From Microbacterium ginsengisoli (GTDB lineage Bacteria; Actinomycetota; Actinomycetes; Actinomycetales; Microbacteriaceae), in NCBI RefSeq assembly GCF_000956535.1, contig NZ_JYIY01000056.1, positions 1 through 32,660 on the forward strand: a stretch of DNA of 32,660 bases. The letters run 5' to 3'. The notes beneath the pieces are model-generated. The model was not told the origin of the DNA. It saw only the letters and a program-made list of their open reading frames with translations, and ran no database searches. This document shows positions 1-8,976 of this stretch, one piece after another. The stretch's first letter is position 1; the number at the start of each line of letters is the position of its first letter. The position numbers and the translations under genes were made by a program.

Positions 1-1
1 T

Positions 2-113
2 AGGGTGAAGCACGTCGAGGTCCTCGTGATGGATCAGCAGTTGGCGCTACTGATCCTCGGGGACCTCGACCCCTACCCGCCGACCATCACCCGGCGAGCC
101 TCACCCCCACCGC
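2..113 (+). pseudogene. Possible frameshifted 5' part of the priming sugar transferase
   Basis: Frame 2 is open from the window edge and reads VEVLVMDQQLALLILGDLDPYP near positions 14-79. This resembles the start of the nucleotide-binding-like domain (consensus about VLVVGD...L..DPYAGY) that precedes the catalytic domain in long polyprenyl glycosylphosphotransferases. The expected continuation (EEPDIPMMGS onward) is in frame 3, where TGA codons at 27-29 and 51-53 block any upstream extension. I infer that one or more indels between about 75 and 110 separate the two parts. The resemblance is from memory of the family, and upstream sequence is not available. Confidence 0.3.
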
Positions 114-1001
114 ATGTCCGAAGAGCCGGACATCCCGATGATGGGAAGCGTCAACGCGATCGAACGTGCGATGCAGTTGACCAACGCCGACACCGTGGCA
201 GTGACGAGCACCGATGAGTTGCCGCCTGACAAGGTGAAGCAGATCTCGTGGAACCTCCAGGCCGGGCGCCAGCATCTGGTTCTCGCGCCGAGCATCGTGG
301 ACATCGCGGGACCGCGGCTGCACACGCGACCTGTCGCGGGACTTCCGCTCATTCACGTGGAGACGCCGCGCTTCTCCAAGGGGCAGCTCTTTCTCAAACG
401 CGCTCTCGACGTGTGCGCAAGCATGCTCGGCGTCGTGCTCCTGAGTCCTGTGCTCGCGTTCCTCGCGATCAGTATTCGATTGTCGTCGGAGGGGCCCGTG
501 CTCTTCCGTCAGGTGCGCATCGGCCGCGGGGGACGCGAGTTCACGATGCTGAAGTTCCGATCCATGGTCACGAACGCGGAAGAGCTTCTCGAGAATCTGC
601 AACGGCAACGACGGGAAGACGGAATCGACTCGGGCAACGAGATCCTGTTCAAGATGAAGAACGACCCGCGTGTGACGCCGATCGGACGCATCATGCGGAA
701 GTACAGCCTCGACGAGCTGCCGCAGTTGCTCAACGTCGTCGGCGGATCGATGTCACTGGTGGGCCCACGGCCGCCGTTGCCAAAAGAAGTCGAACAATAC
801 GCGACTCACGTGCACCGCCGCTTTCTCGTGAAGCCGGGAATCACGGGACTCTGGCAGGTCAGTGGGCGTTCGAACCTCTCGTGGGAGGACACCGTGCGTC
901 TCGACCTGTCCTACGTCGAGAACTGGTCGGTGCTGACCGACGTCGCGATCCTCGCGAAGACGGCGAAGGCAGCACTCGCGCCGGGAGACTCCGCGCACTA
1001 A
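114..1001 (+). CDS. Priming polyprenyl-phosphate sugar-phosphate transferase, catalytic part
   Basis: This enzyme would transfer a sugar-1-phosphate from a nucleotide sugar to undecaprenyl phosphate, the first membrane step of repeat-unit assembly. Residues 1-90 match the end of the soluble domain preceding the catalytic module (DTVAVTSTDEL, APSIVDIAGPRLH). A single hydrophobic segment spans about 97-122. The bacterial sugar-transferase core follows: EGPVLFRQVRIGRGG, TMLKFRSM, the Asp-Glu pair D200-E201 in YSLDELPQ, SLVGPRPPLP, and KPGITGLWQVSGRSNLSWED. Family members are usually 450-500 residues with four more N-terminal helices. This reading frame begins inside the soluble domain, so the protein is either translated from this internal ATG or is the 3' part of a frameshifted gene. 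The core motifs are intact. The exact sugar cannot be told. Confidence 0.85.
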   Translation: MSEEPDIPMMGSVNAIERAMQLTNADTVAVTSTDELPPDKVKQISWNLQAGRQHLVLAPSIVDIAGPRLHTRPVAGLPLIHVETPRFSKGQLFLKRALDVCASMLGVVLLSPVLAFLAISIRLSSEGPVLFRQVRIGRGGREFTMLKFRSMVTNAEELLENLQRQRREDGIDSGNEILFKMKNDPRVTPIGRIMRKYSLDELPQLLNVVGGSMSLVGPRPPLPKEVEQYATHVHRRFLVKPGITGLWQVSGRSNLSWEDTVRLDLSYVENWSVLTDVAILAKTAKAALAPGDSAH

Positions 1002-1476
1002 GTTGTGCGGATCGCATCGGCGGCGAGTTCGCTATCGACATTGTCATGGTGCAAACCGATAAACGACGTCGAGGTCGAGCAATCTCTGCCGCTCATACTG
1101 CGGCACCGCGAGAACATCGCGACGCGTTCGGCGACACGACTGGCACTACAAACCAACGTTGGCGTAGCCCACCGGCCGGCGAAGGTCATGAAGGTCAGAC
1201 CTTCCCGGTGCACACATGCAACTCGTCTCACGTGGCAATTGACCGAGATTGTCGACGGCGCTCGAACTTTGAACGCCTGCGGTGTTGAAAAGCGAAGGAT
1301 TGCGGGGAGTCTAGCTTGGTGTCTCGTCAGCAGTCGTGCGGATGTTGTGAAGGCCGTCTCACTCCCGCCGGAAGCCCGAAGACGCACTAACCGTCCGGCC
1401 CACCCGCCAGAAAGCGCTGCGACCATAAGCGGCGCCTCAAGCTCTCATACTAATGGAAGAAATGAAATGGCACCGG
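1002..1476. other. Gene-poor stretch with no supported gene
   Basis: These 475 bases lie between the priming transferase and the 3' end of the polymerase gene on the opposite strand. Open frames exist on both strands, but their translations are Arg/Ser/Thr-rich with no recognisable domain, and codon third positions lack the GC bias of neighbouring genes. I see no tRNA, clear terminator or repeat. It may be debris from rearrangement of the locus. Confidence 0.5.
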
Positions 1477-2745
1477 TCAAATACGGCGACCCGCCAAATT
1501 CATTGTTGCCGCACTCCTACTAGTCGCGCGGCCGAGGACCGCAAAGCCCGCCAAGACGGCTGCCGCCGCGACTGCAACGACCCTTGCACCTGTCCACGGA
1601 CTGAAAAGCACATCCCAAATGCTCTGCAACGATACCAACGTCACGAGAACGCCCCATCGACCTCTAGCAACAATCGCGGCCCATACAAAAAGGCCGATCA
1701 TGAGCAACATTGGAAAAGCAGCGACCGGCCCGCCCTCTACCCACGGCACAAACAACATCGAGTGCAATGACACGAATCCGTCACTCCGAATCCAAAGTTG
1801 AGTGTACGTCTGCACGTTATTCATGCCGAGAGATTGAGCAATGGCGACCGCATGGTTGACGGTAGATCCGTCGATCGATTGCGCATTTCCCCATCCAAGA
1901 AGCGGACGAGCTTGTATCGCCGCGATCGACAATGGAGGTTCTGTTCGACCACCGAGAATCGCAGGGCCATTGTCCGCCTGACTTAGGCTCTTATATTGAG
2001 TTGTCGTACCGAATGCGCCACTGTCAATTGCTAGTGGGAGTAGGTAGGAAATGGCGAGCACCGCCATACTTGCCAACACGATCGTTCGGAACGTATTCCC
2101 CCTTCGACCCGCCTTAGCAATACACATGGCTCCGGCGACGGCGCAAACGAGACCGAATGAACGAAAGTTCAAGAAAGTTCCCATCGCACCCAAGGCGAAA
2201 AGTACAATAATCGAGAAGATCGTGGGCAATAGGCGAGCGGCTAAATACAGGATGAAAATGGTAGCGGTGTATGCAATTCCAAACTTCCACAACGCCTCAA
2301 AGCTACCTCGCGTGTTCGAGGATCCAAAGGCGATCGTGTAGAGCGTTGACGAAAGTGCCAGCCACCCGACCAGAATAGCTGCCGAATCCAACCCGTCGAT
2401 TGTAGCTCGGTATGCGAATAGAAGAATTCCAACGGCCAGAAGTTGAGCTGGAATGGCCGATGCGGGGACTCCATTGATGTGGGCAGATACAAGACACGCA
2501 CCCGCAGCGACTACGGAAGACATAGCAATTGCGCGTGACATACGAGGCATCACCGACGGTCGCCTCAGGCCTAGACCAAGAATTCCCAACACGACACCCA
2601 ATGGCAATCCCGCAACCGGGAGCGAGATCGGTCCAAGCAAACCGAAAATCCGAGCCACAGTCGGTCGGTGATGCAGAGAAATATTTTCAGGGCGGCCAGA
2701 TACGTTCCCCTTGTGCCTCATCATCTCGGGCTGTCCCATTTTCAT
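1477..2745 (-). CDS. Wzy-like polysaccharide polymerase / O-antigen ligase family membrane protein
   Basis: The 422-residue protein has roughly 10-12 hydrophobic segments beginning near residue 31. A long extracytoplasmic loop lies at about 235-330 and contains GRTEPPLSIAAIQARPLLGWG, the arrangement typical of the O-antigen polymerase/ligase (Wzy_C) superfamily. Such proteins polymerise lipid-linked repeat units at the outer face of the membrane. The start is the ATG at 2745, with GTGAGGCGGG just upstream; Met3, Met8 and Met9 are alternatives. Its GC content is clearly lower than the ugd gene beside it, which is common for Wzy genes and suggests horizontal acquisition. It reads in the same direction as ugd, 136 bp downstream of it. 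Function rests on topology and the loop motif, since sequence conservation in this family is poor. Confidence 0.75.
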   Translation of the reverse strand: MKMGQPEMMRHKGNVSGRPENISLHHRPTVARIFGLLGPISLPVAGLPLGVVLGILGLGLRRPSVMPRMSRAIAMSSVVAAGACLVSAHINGVPASAIPAQLLAVGILLFAYRATIDGLDSAAILVGWLALSSTLYTIAFGSSNTRGSFEALWKFGIAYTATIFILYLAARLLPTIFSIIVLFALGAMGTFLNFRSFGLVCAVAGAMCIAKAGRRGNTFRTIVLASMAVLAISYLLPLAIDSGAFGTTTQYKSLSQADNGPAILGGRTEPPLSIAAIQARPLLGWGNAQSIDGSTVNHAVAIAQSLGMNNVQTYTQLWIRSDGFVSLHSMLFVPWVEGGPVAAFPMLLMIGLFVWAAIVARGRWGVLVTLVSLQSIWDVLFSPWTGARVVAVAAAAVLAGFAVLGRATSRSAATMNLAGRRI

Positions 2746-2881
2746 CCCGCCTCACTTGACCTCAGACGCAAGGAAGGTCGCCGGCTCCCGCAGAGCTGGA
2801 GAGGACTGACCAGGTCCGTTCCGCGGAGGACATCGCCTTTCAACGGCCGACCTCCCGAGGATGCGCGTGCTTGTCTCAAGC

Positions 2882-4192
2882 CTACGGCCGCCCCATCCCG
2901 TAGTACGTCCATCCCGCCGCGCGCCAAGCCGCTGCATCCAGGCAGTTGCGGCCGTCGATGATGATGCGGCCCTCGGTAAGAGTCGACACGTGCTCGGGAG
3001 GCATCTGCCGACGATACTCATCCCACTCAGTGACGACGATCACCACGTCGGCGTCGCGCAACGCCTCGTCGCGGTCAGCGACGTAGGTCAGCTGCGGATG
3101 GATGCGGCGCGCGTTCGCGATCGCCTCAGGATCGGTGACCCGCACCGAGGCCCCCAGCCCATGCAGGCGCACCGCCACGTCGAGTGCCGGCGAGTCGCGG
3201 ATGTCGTCGGAGTGCGGCTTGAACGCGGCCCCCAGCACGGCGATCTTGCGTTCGAAGACCTCTCCCCCGAGCGCATCGACGGCCAGTTGCACGGCCCGAT
3301 CGCGACGACGAAGGTTGATCGCGTCGATCTCACGCAGGAAGGCGACAGACTCACCCTTGCCGAGCTCTTCGGCGCGCGCCGAGAAGGCACGGATGTCCTT
3401 GGGCAGGCATCCCCCGCCGAACCCGATGCCGGCTCCCAAGAAGCGGCGCCCGATGCGAGCGTCGTGTCCGATCGCATCGGCGAGCTGGGTGACGTCGGCG
3501 CCCGTGACCTCAGCGATCTCGGCCATGGCGTTGATGAAGCTGATCTTGGTTGCGAGGAAGGCGTTCGCTGCGACCTTCACCAGCTCCGCTGTCGCGTAGT
3601 CGGTGACGATGAATGGTGTGCCCTTCGCGACCGAGGGGTGATAGACGTCACGAAGAATGGATGCCGCGCGGTCCCCCTCTGCGCCAGCGGGGACCCCCGC
3701 CACGAGCCTGTCGGGATCGATCGTGTCTTGCACTGCCCAGCCCTCACGAAGGAATTCCGGGTTCCAGACGAGGGTCGCGCCGGTCGCTCCGACACGAGGC
3801 GCGAGCCCCGCGGCCGTGCCGACGGGCACCGTCGACTTGCCCGCGACGATATCCCCTTCGGAGAGGTAGGGCAGCAGCCCATCGAACGCGGCGTTGACGT
3901 ATGTCAGGTCAGCGGCGTATCCGTCCTTCTGCTGGGGGGTGCCCACACCGACGAAATGGACCGCTGCACCCCGCGCGGCCGCCATGTCGGTCGTGAACGT
4001 GAGATGACCGGATGCCACGCCCTCAGCGAGGATCTCGGGCAGGCCTGGTTCGAAGAACGGTGCTTCGCCCTTGGTCAGCGCGTCGATCTTGCGCTGGTCG
4101 ATGTCGATGCCGACCACCTCATGACCGATCGACGCCATGGCGGCCGCATGCACGGCCCCCAGGTAGCCGCAACCGATGACCGAAAGCTTCAT
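2882..4192 (-). CDS. ugd: UDP-glucose 6-dehydrogenase
   Basis: This enzyme oxidises UDP-glucose to UDP-glucuronate with two NAD+, supplying an acidic sugar for the polymer. The N-terminus carries the Rossmann motif GCGYLG (residues 7-12) with D30 and D32 nearby. The central domain has TAELVKVAAN (K206, N210). The catalytic cysteine is C262 in GFGGGCLPKD, with D266 following. A C-terminal UDP-binding domain includes GAAFKPHSDDIRDSPALDV. At 436 residues it is full length. The ATG at 4192 has GGGGAG upstream. It is divergent from the Nudix gene across a roughly 97-bp spacer that carries an inverted repeat. A GDP-mannose 6-dehydrogenase is the main alternative, but the sequence fits Ugd well. Confidence 0.93.
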   Translation of the reverse strand: MKLSVIGCGYLGAVHAAAMASIGHEVVGIDIDQRKIDALTKGEAPFFEPGLPEILAEGVASGHLTFTTDMAAARGAAVHFVGVGTPQQKDGYAADLTYVNAAFDGLLPYLSEGDIVAGKSTVPVGTAAGLAPRVGATGATLVWNPEFLREGWAVQDTIDPDRLVAGVPAGAEGDRAASILRDVYHPSVAKGTPFIVTDYATAELVKVAANAFLATKISFINAMAEIAEVTGADVTQLADAIGHDARIGRRFLGAGIGFGGGCLPKDIRAFSARAEELGKGESVAFLREIDAINLRRRDRAVQLAVDALGGEVFERKIAVLGAAFKPHSDDIRDSPALDVAVRLHGLGASVRVTDPEAIANARRIHPQLTYVADRDEALRDADVVIVVTEWDEYRRQMPPEHVSTLTEGRIIIDGRNCLDAAAWRAAGWTYYGMGRP

Positions 4193-4207
4193 GGATCTCC
4201 CCGTAGA

Positions 4208-4243
4208 TTTAGACCTCTATTCGGATCGATTAGATGGTCTAAA
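4208..4243. promoter_or_regulatory. Inverted repeat between ugd and the Nudix gene, candidate operator
   Basis: TTTAGACC at 4208-4215 is matched exactly by GGTCTAAA at 4236-4243, with a 20-bp A/T-rich spacer. It lies in the short divergent spacer just upstream of ugd (start 4192) and the Nudix gene (start 4290). The arm centres are about 28 bp apart, so two separated half-sites or a looping site are possible. No regulator can be named. The local A/T richness also fits overlapping divergent promoters, though I see no convincing -35/-10 pair. Confidence 0.4.
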
Positions 4244-4289
4244 CGATTCCTACCAGACCCACGTGGCCGCCCTGTTACACGGAGAGTTG

Positions 4290-4793
4290 ATGACGTTTCT
4301 GCCCGATGGGCTCTATGCGCAGATCGAGGCGAACATGCCGATCGCGTGCGTGGATTTTGTTCCGGTCGAGCGGGCGGAGGGACGGATCTCTCGCGTCGGC
4401 CTCATCCTCCGGGAGTCGCCGCACGGTCGCGTGTGGTGCCACTTGGGAGGGCGCGTGCGGCGTGGAGAGACGTTGCGTGCAGCGCTTGAGCGCCACTCGC
4501 TTGAGACGATCGGACTCGAGCTCGACGTCAGCGTGAATCCGCAGCCAGATGCGGTTTTCGAATGGTTCCCCTCGTCGATCGCGCCCGCAGACGGCACGGT
4601 ATTCGGAGATGACCCTCGAAAGCACGCGATCGGACTCGCATACGTCCTCGGTATGCCATTCGAAGGCGCCAGCCCTCGGGGCGAGGCACTTGATTTCGCC
4701 TCTTTCGACCCGACCAACCTGCCCGCGGACCTGTGGCCTGGGTGCCGCGAGCTGTTCACGCGGTTGGGAATCACCGAACGAGCGGGCAACTAA
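4290..4793 (+). CDS. Degenerate Nudix-fold protein, DUF4916 / GDP-mannose mannosyl hydrolase-like
   Basis: The protein opens MTFLPDGLYAQIEANMPIAC, typical of the DUF4916 Nudix group. The Nudix box region reads GGRVRRGETLRAALERH followed by SLETIGLEL. The G-x5-E spacing and the Arg are kept, but the paired Glu residues of REUxEExGU are replaced by His and Thr, as in GDP-mannose mannosyl hydrolases that attack the sugar carbon. A GDDPRKHAIGLAYVL segment follows. I chose the ATG at 4290 because GGAG lies 5 bases upstream; an earlier ATG at 4176 would run into ugd. Beside gmd/fcl, a role on GDP-sugars is plausible but inferred. Its TAA overlaps the stop of the convergent gene by about 4 bp. Confidence 0.75.
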   Translation: MTFLPDGLYAQIEANMPIACVDFVPVERAEGRISRVGLILRESPHGRVWCHLGGRVRRGETLRAALERHSLETIGLELDVSVNPQPDAVFEWFPSSIAPADGTVFGDDPRKHAIGLAYVLGMPFEGASPRGEALDFASFDPTNLPADLWPGCRELFTRLGITERAGN

Positions 4794-5074
4794 TCCTCGA
4801 AGTCGGCGACCCACCAATCGGAGATCTGCGACATCTGCGCCGCCGCGCTGACGTGCTCGTTTGCACGTCTAAATTCGGCGAACCCTGAGGCGTCGTCGAA
4901 CGTCGCGTCTTCGACTATGACAACGCCTTTGCGCTCGTCGAGCGAACGCGCGACCGTCCATCGGCGAACCGGGTGGAGCGACGCCAGCGCGCGCAGCGCC
5001 TCGATCGCCTCGTCGATCGCCTGCTGACTCACTCCTTCGCGTACGCGAAACAACACGACGTGTCGATAGGCCAT
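4790..5074 (-). CDS. Dabb-family (stress-responsive A/B barrel) protein
   Basis: This is a 94-residue single-domain protein. It begins MAYRHVVLFRVREGVSQQ and continues with ALRALASLHPVRRWTVARS, RKGVVIVEDATFDDASGFAEF and a HVSAAAQMSQISDWWVADF ending. This is the dimeric alpha+beta barrel pattern (HxxxFKx opening, helix, two strands, YxxHPxH-like end). Members are small ferredoxin-like dimers, some linked to stress and some acting as cyclases or decarboxylases; the reaction here cannot be assigned. It starts 3 bp after fcl and is probably co-transcribed with the GDP-fucose genes. That is unusual company for this family and may only reflect a recombination boundary. Confidence 0.8.
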   Translation of the reverse strand: MAYRHVVLFRVREGVSQQAIDEAIEALRALASLHPVRRWTVARSLDERKGVVIVEDATFDDASGFAEFRRANEHVSAAAQMSQISDWWVADFED

Positions 5075-5077
5075 GGC

Positions 5078-6058
5078 TCAGCCGCGAAGTGCACCCACGT
5101 GGTCGCGGTACCACGCGACAGTCCGCTCGAGCCCTTCCTGCAGCGAGATCTGCGAGGTCCACCCCGCGTCAGCCAGCTTCGACACATCCAGCAGCTTCTG
5201 CGGCGTGCCGTCGGGCTTCGTGGTGTCCCACTCGGTATCGCCGGAGAACCCGACGACAGCCGCGATGGTGTCGGCGATCTCCTTGATCGTGACGTCAGAT
5301 CCCGTTCCTACATTCACCTGATCCGGACCGTCATAGTGTTCGAGGAGATGTAGGCATGCGTCAGCCATGTCGTCCGCGTGCAAGAACTCGCGGCGCGGGG
5401 TGCCGGTGCCCCAGTTCGTCACAGACCCCGCACCAGCTTGCGCTGCCTCGTCGTAGCGTCGAATCAAAGCCGGCAAGACGTGCGACCCCTTCGGCGAGAA
5501 GTTGTCATTGGGCCCGTAGAGATTGGTCGGCATGGCAGAGATCCAGGGAAGCCCGTACTGACGACGCACCGCCTGAGTTTGGAGGATGCCGGCGATCTTC
5601 GCGATCGCGTATGCGTCATTCGTCTCTTCGAGGTGCCCGGTGAGAAGCGAGTCTTCGCGAATGGGCTGGTCGGCGAACTTGGGGTAGATGCACGATGACC
5701 CGAGGAAGAGCACGCGTTCCACGTCGTTGGCCAGCGCGGCATCGAGCACGTTGACCTGGATTCGCATGTTGTCGCTCAGGAAGTCGACCGGGTACGTGCT
5801 GTTCGCGAGGATGCCGCCTACCTTCGCTGCGGCGAGCACGACATACTTCGGCTTCACCTCACTCATGTAGGCGAAGACGTCGTCGCGGTCCTTCAGATCA
5901 AGATCTGCGGAGGGCTTTCCGTGCAGATCAGTGAAGCCGGACGCCTCGAGCTTGCGCCAGATCGCCGACCCTACAAGCCCCCTATGACCGGCGACATAGA
6001 AGGGCGCATCCCGGTCGAGTTCGCGCGGGGTGTATTCCACCCCGTCAACCGCTGTCAC
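5078..6058 (-). CDS. fcl: GDP-L-fucose synthase
   Basis: This bifunctional epimerase/reductase converts GDP-4-keto-6-deoxymannose to GDP-L-fucose with NADPH. With the GTG at 6058 as start, the protein is 326 residues. It shows [14 protein letters not shown] (nucleotide binding), [11 protein letters not shown], the catalytic Ser region FLGSSCIYP, and the YxxxK pair in [10 protein letters not shown] (about Y150 and K154), then [12 protein letters not shown] and [14 protein letters not shown] prefer the GTG at 6058 because it overlaps the gmd stop as GTGA, implying coupled translation. A GTG at 6070 in the same frame is possible. Together with gmd it makes GDP-L-fucose for a downstream fucosyltransferase. 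Confidence 0.93.
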   Translation of the reverse strand: MTAVDGVEYTPRELDRDAPFYVAGHRGLVGSAIWRKLEASGFTDLHGKPSADLDLKDRDDVFAYMSEVKPKYVVLAAAKVGGILANSTYPVDFLSDNMRIQVNVLDAALANDVERVLFLGSSCIYPKFADQPIREDSLLTGHLEETNDAYAIAKIAGILQTQAVRRQYGLPWISAMPTNLYGPNDNFSPKGSHVLPALIRRYDEAAQAGAGSVTNWGTGTPRREFLHADDMADACLHLLEHYDGPDQVNVGTGSDVTIKEIADTIAAVVGFSGDTEWDTTKPDGTPQKLLDVSKLADAGWTSQISLQEGLERTVAWYRDHVGALRG

Positions 6059-7083
6059 AGGGTGCCCCACGAGGCCAGCTTGACGGTGTCGATCCAGTCT
6101 GCGCCCTTCTCCAGCGCTTCGACGTCAGCGTCGACCATAAGTGCGGCGAGCGCCTTTCCGTCGATCGTCGGCACCCATCCGAGTTTGTCAGCCGCTTTGG
6201 CCGGCTCGCCGATGAGTGCGTCCACTTCAGTGGGGCGAAGGTACCGCTCATCGAACTTGACGAACTCCTGCCAGTCGAGACCGACGTGGCCGAAAGCCGT
6301 CTCGAGGAAGTCCTTGATGGTGTACCCAATACCGGTCGCGAGAACGAAGTCTTCAGGCTCGTCGGCTTGCAGGATGCGCCACATGCCTTCCACGTACTCC
6401 GCCGCGTAGCCCCAGTCGCGAATCGAGTCGAGATTGCCGAGGTAAATGTCCTTCTGCACGCCAGCCTTGATACGCGCCACCGCACGGGTGATCTTGCGCG
6501 TCACGAACGTCTCCCCACGACGCGGCGACTCGTGGTTGAAGAGGATGCCGTTCACCGCGAACATGTCGTACGCCTCGCGGTAGTTCTTCGTAATCCAGAA
6601 GCTGTAGAGCTTCGCAGCGGCGTAGGGCGAGCGCGGATAGAAGGGCGTCGTCTCGGACTGCGGCGGCGGGGTTGCCCCATACAGCTCCGACGTGGACGCT
6701 TGATAGAAGCGAGTCTCGATGCCGGACAGGCGCACGGCTTCGAGCAGGCGAATCGTTCCCGTGCCCGTCGTGTCGGCGGTGTGCTCCGGCTCGTCGAACG
6801 ACACACGGACATGCGACTGCGCAGCAAGGTTGTATACCTCGTCTGGGTTGATCTCAGACAGAAGGGTGACCATGCGGGCCCCGTCGCTGAGGTCCCCGTA
6901 GTGCAGGAAGAGCTTGGTTGCAGGGTCGTGCGGGTCGCTGTAGAGGTGGTCGATTCGGTGGGTGTTGAAAGTCGAGGCCCGACGGATGATGCCGTGGACC
7001 TCGTATCCCTTGGAGAGCAGGAGCTCGGCAAGGTAGGAGCCGTCTTGCCCCGTGATACCAGTGATAAGTGCGCGCTTAGCCAA
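6055..7083 (-). CDS. gmd: GDP-mannose 4,6-dehydratase
   Basis: This enzyme converts GDP-D-mannose to GDP-4-keto-6-deoxy-D-mannose. The 342-residue protein has [17 protein letters not shown] at the nucleotide-binding loop, [10 protein letters not shown], the catalytic STSELYG (T131, S132, E133) and SPYAAAKLY (Y154, K158). The GDP-mannose-binding segment [19 protein letters not shown] follows, and [20 protein letters not shown] lies near the end. All are diagnostic for Gmd. The start is a TTG at 7083, 14 bp after the stop of the upstream glycosyltransferase, and fcl overlaps its end. No GDP-mannose synthesis genes (manB/manC) are in the window, so that supply must come from elsewhere. Confidence 0.95.
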   Translation of the reverse strand: MAKRALITGITGQDGSYLAELLLSKGYEVHGIIRRASTFNTHRIDHLYSDPHDPATKLFLHYGDLSDGARMVTLLSEINPDEVYNLAAQSHVRVSFDEPEHTADTTGTGTIRLLEAVRLSGIETRFYQASTSELYGATPPPQSETTPFYPRSPYAAAKLYSFWITKNYREAYDMFAVNGILFNHESPRRGETFVTRKITRAVARIKAGVQKDIYLGNLDSIRDWGYAAEYVEGMWRILQADEPEDFVLATGIGYTIKDFLETAFGHVGLDWQEFVKFDERYLRPTEVDALIGEPAKAADKLGWVPTIDGKALAALMVDADVEALEKGADWIDTVKLASWGTL

Positions 7084-7097
7084 CGTAGGATCCCCGT

Positions 7098-8375
7098 CTA
7101 GTCGATGGTCGTGCGATGAGTGTCATGCTTCCCGGCACCGTCGCCATCGATGAGCCGCGAGAGAAGAGTAGCGAACTGATCGATCGCGTTTGTTTCGGAA
7201 AGTACCGACCGCTGATACTCACGGGCATTCTGGCCGAGGCGACGTGCTTTAGATGCATCCGCGCCAAGCGCCGCGGCGGCTTCAACCAGAGCGCGGGCGT
7301 CACCAGCGGGCACGACAACGCCAGCTCGCGCAGACCGAATCTCACCCGCTGTGATGCCGTCCGTGTCCGTAGCCGCAACGACGGGCCTGCCTGCCGCGAA
7401 GTACGACGTGAGCTTACTTGGCACCGCCATCTCAGATACCCCGGGGAGCTCATTCACCAACAAGACGTCCGCGGACTGGATCGCGTCTATGAAGTCGGTC
7501 TCCCGCTGCGACGGGAGAAACTGAACCGGCGCTCCCAATTGCTCAGCGAGCCTCACCATCTCCTCTCGCTTTGACCCGTCCCCCATCATCACAAACCTCA
7601 GATGGCTTCCGTCGCTCGCAGCTCGCGCCGCGGCCTGCACCACATTATGAAGACCCTGTTTGACTCCCATGTTTCCACTATGAAGAACAACGATGTCGTC
7701 GTCGGCCCAGCCGTAACGAGCGCGCACCGTGCGTACGTCGGGCGGACTCATGGCCGGGAGATGAGTCCAGTTGCGAACTGTTGTGATCCGATCTCGCTGC
7801 ACGTCGAAGTCCTGCTCGATCCGCTCCGCGAACCGATCGTGGATTACCACGACCGCATCGGCGGCTCGAAGCAGCCAACGCTCAACCCACCTGGTAACGC
7901 GAGACGCGAGTCGACCGCCCTGGCCGGTCTCCGCCATGCCAAGGGCATAGAGGTCCTGCACCCAGACAACGATCGGCACTCGATGCCCAGCCACAATCAC
8001 GCGGAGCGCCACCATGGCGCTGGCGAACAGAGCGGGAGAAACGACGACCACAAGCGACGGTGAGCTCCACCTGGTCAGTACGGCTCGCACCCCGAAGGAC
8101 AACTCTGAGAGCAGGCGCCGCGCAGCGCGCGGGTTGGACGGAACGAAATGCCTAAGTCGGCGCACCGAGACACCCGACAGATGTTCATCCTGCGACCATC
8201 GCCCGTAACCTGGCAGGATCCTCCATTCAGGATAATGGGGATGAGCAGTGATCGCACGAACCTGGAACCCACAACGCGACAGCCCGCTAGCCATCGACGC
8301 GGTGTACGGAGCGATCCCGGTCTTCTCGGGGGAGTAGTTGAGCCCGACGATGAGGATTCGTGGAGTTTGAGGCAC
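7098..8375 (-). CDS. WcaI-like GT4 glycosyltransferase
   Basis: This is a GT-B fold glycosyltransferase. The acceptor domain starts [20 protein letters not shown], followed by [12 protein letters not shown] and [10 protein letters not shown], features shared with WcaI of colanic acid synthesis. The donor domain has [18 protein letters not shown] and the family 4 region [21 protein letters not shown]. WcaI is thought to be a fucosyltransferase, which would fit the adjacent gmd-fcl pair, but specificity is inferred. I place the start at the GTG at 8375 ([10 protein letters not shown]). An in-frame ATG at 8447 would overlap the divergent gene by 20 bp and add a non-conserved stretch. No strong ribosome binding site is visible. 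The 425-residue length is normal for the family. Confidence 0.87.
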   Translation of the reverse strand: MPQTPRILIVGLNYSPEKTGIAPYTASMASGLSRCGFQVRAITAHPHYPEWRILPGYGRWSQDEHLSGVSVRRLRHFVPSNPRAARRLLSELSFGVRAVLTRWSSPSLVVVVSPALFASAMVALRVIVAGHRVPIVVWVQDLYALGMAETGQGGRLASRVTRWVERWLLRAADAVVVIHDRFAERIEQDFDVQRDRITTVRNWTHLPAMSPPDVRTVRARYGWADDDIVVLHSGNMGVKQGLHNVVQAAARAASDGSHLRFVMMGDGSKREEMVRLAEQLGAPVQFLPSQRETDFIDAIQSADVLLVNELPGVSEMAVPSKLTSYFAAGRPVVAATDTDGITAGEIRSARAGVVVPAGDARALVEAAAALGADASKARRLGQNAREYQRSVLSETNAIDQFATLLSRLIDGDGAGKHDTHRTTID

Positions 8376-8427
8376 GTCACGAATGTACAGGTCAAGCCGT
8401 TTCAGGAGTATTACGGGAAGGAATTGA

Positions 8428-8976
8428 ATGGACGAGATTCCTATCATCGATCTCTCCGCGGCGCCGGGGGAGCGAGCCGCATGGACCGCGCCAACGTGGA
8501 AGATCTACGTCTGGGCTGTCGTGGAACTATTGTTCGTCACTAATCCCTGGCAGATTAGTTCCGGCATTCGTACGGCCGCGTTGCGCGCCTTCGGCTCCCG
8601 GATTGGCCACGGGGTTACATTCCGACCCCGCACCCGTGTCAAGTTTCCATGGAACTTGACCATCGGTGATCGTTGCTGGATTGGTGAGGGAGTCTGGTTC
8701 CACAACCAGGATGAGATTTGGGTCGGCAGTGACGTGACTATCTCTCAGGAGACGTTTCTCACTACGGGCAGTCACGCTCATCGCCGCGACATGGGCCTTC
8801 TTACACGTCGAATTGACATCCAATCCGGCGTCTGGATTACATCACGGTGCATGATTCTCGGTGGCTCGAAAATTGGAACTTCTGCACTCATTAAGCCCAT
8901 GGTGAGAGTGGAGGGTGATATTCCGCCCAATACAATTTGGGACTGGACCGGACCTCAAGGCAAGCGATTCACTTGA
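8428..8976 (+). CDS. WcaF-like polysaccharide acetyltransferase
   Basis: The protein is an acyl-CoA-dependent acetyltransferase of the left-handed beta-helix type. A short N-terminal segment (WKIYVWAVVELLFVTNPW) is followed by hexapeptide coils: IGHGVTFRPRTRVKFPWNLTIG, DRCWIGEGVWFHN, IWVGSDVTISQETFLTTGSH, VWITSRCMILGGSKIGTSALI. The ending NTIWDWTGPQGKRF, the TTGSHAH active-site histidine region and the 182-residue length match the WcaF group of colanic acid loci. It would O-acetylate the growing repeat unit. The start at 8428 has GGAAGGA about 6 bases upstream. The next gene starts inside its stop codon, so the plus-strand genes from here to 11189 form an operon. Confidence 0.88.
   Translation: MDEIPIIDLSAAPGERAAWTAPTWKIYVWAVVELLFVTNPWQISSGIRTAALRAFGSRIGHGVTFRPRTRVKFPWNLTIGDRCWIGEGVWFHNQDEIWVGSDVTISQETFLTTGSHAHRRDMGLLTRRIDIQSGVWITSRCMILGGSKIGTSALIKPMVRVEGDIPPNTIWDWTGPQGKRFT

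Noticed and set aside
1005..1523. 172-codon plus-strand frame after the priming transferase
   Set aside because: No domain, no ribosome binding site, composition unlike real genes, and it overlaps the polymerase 3' end.
2861..4489. 542-codon plus-strand frame opposite ugd
   Set aside because: It is antisense to a complete Ugd with all catalytic residues and has no recognisable family.
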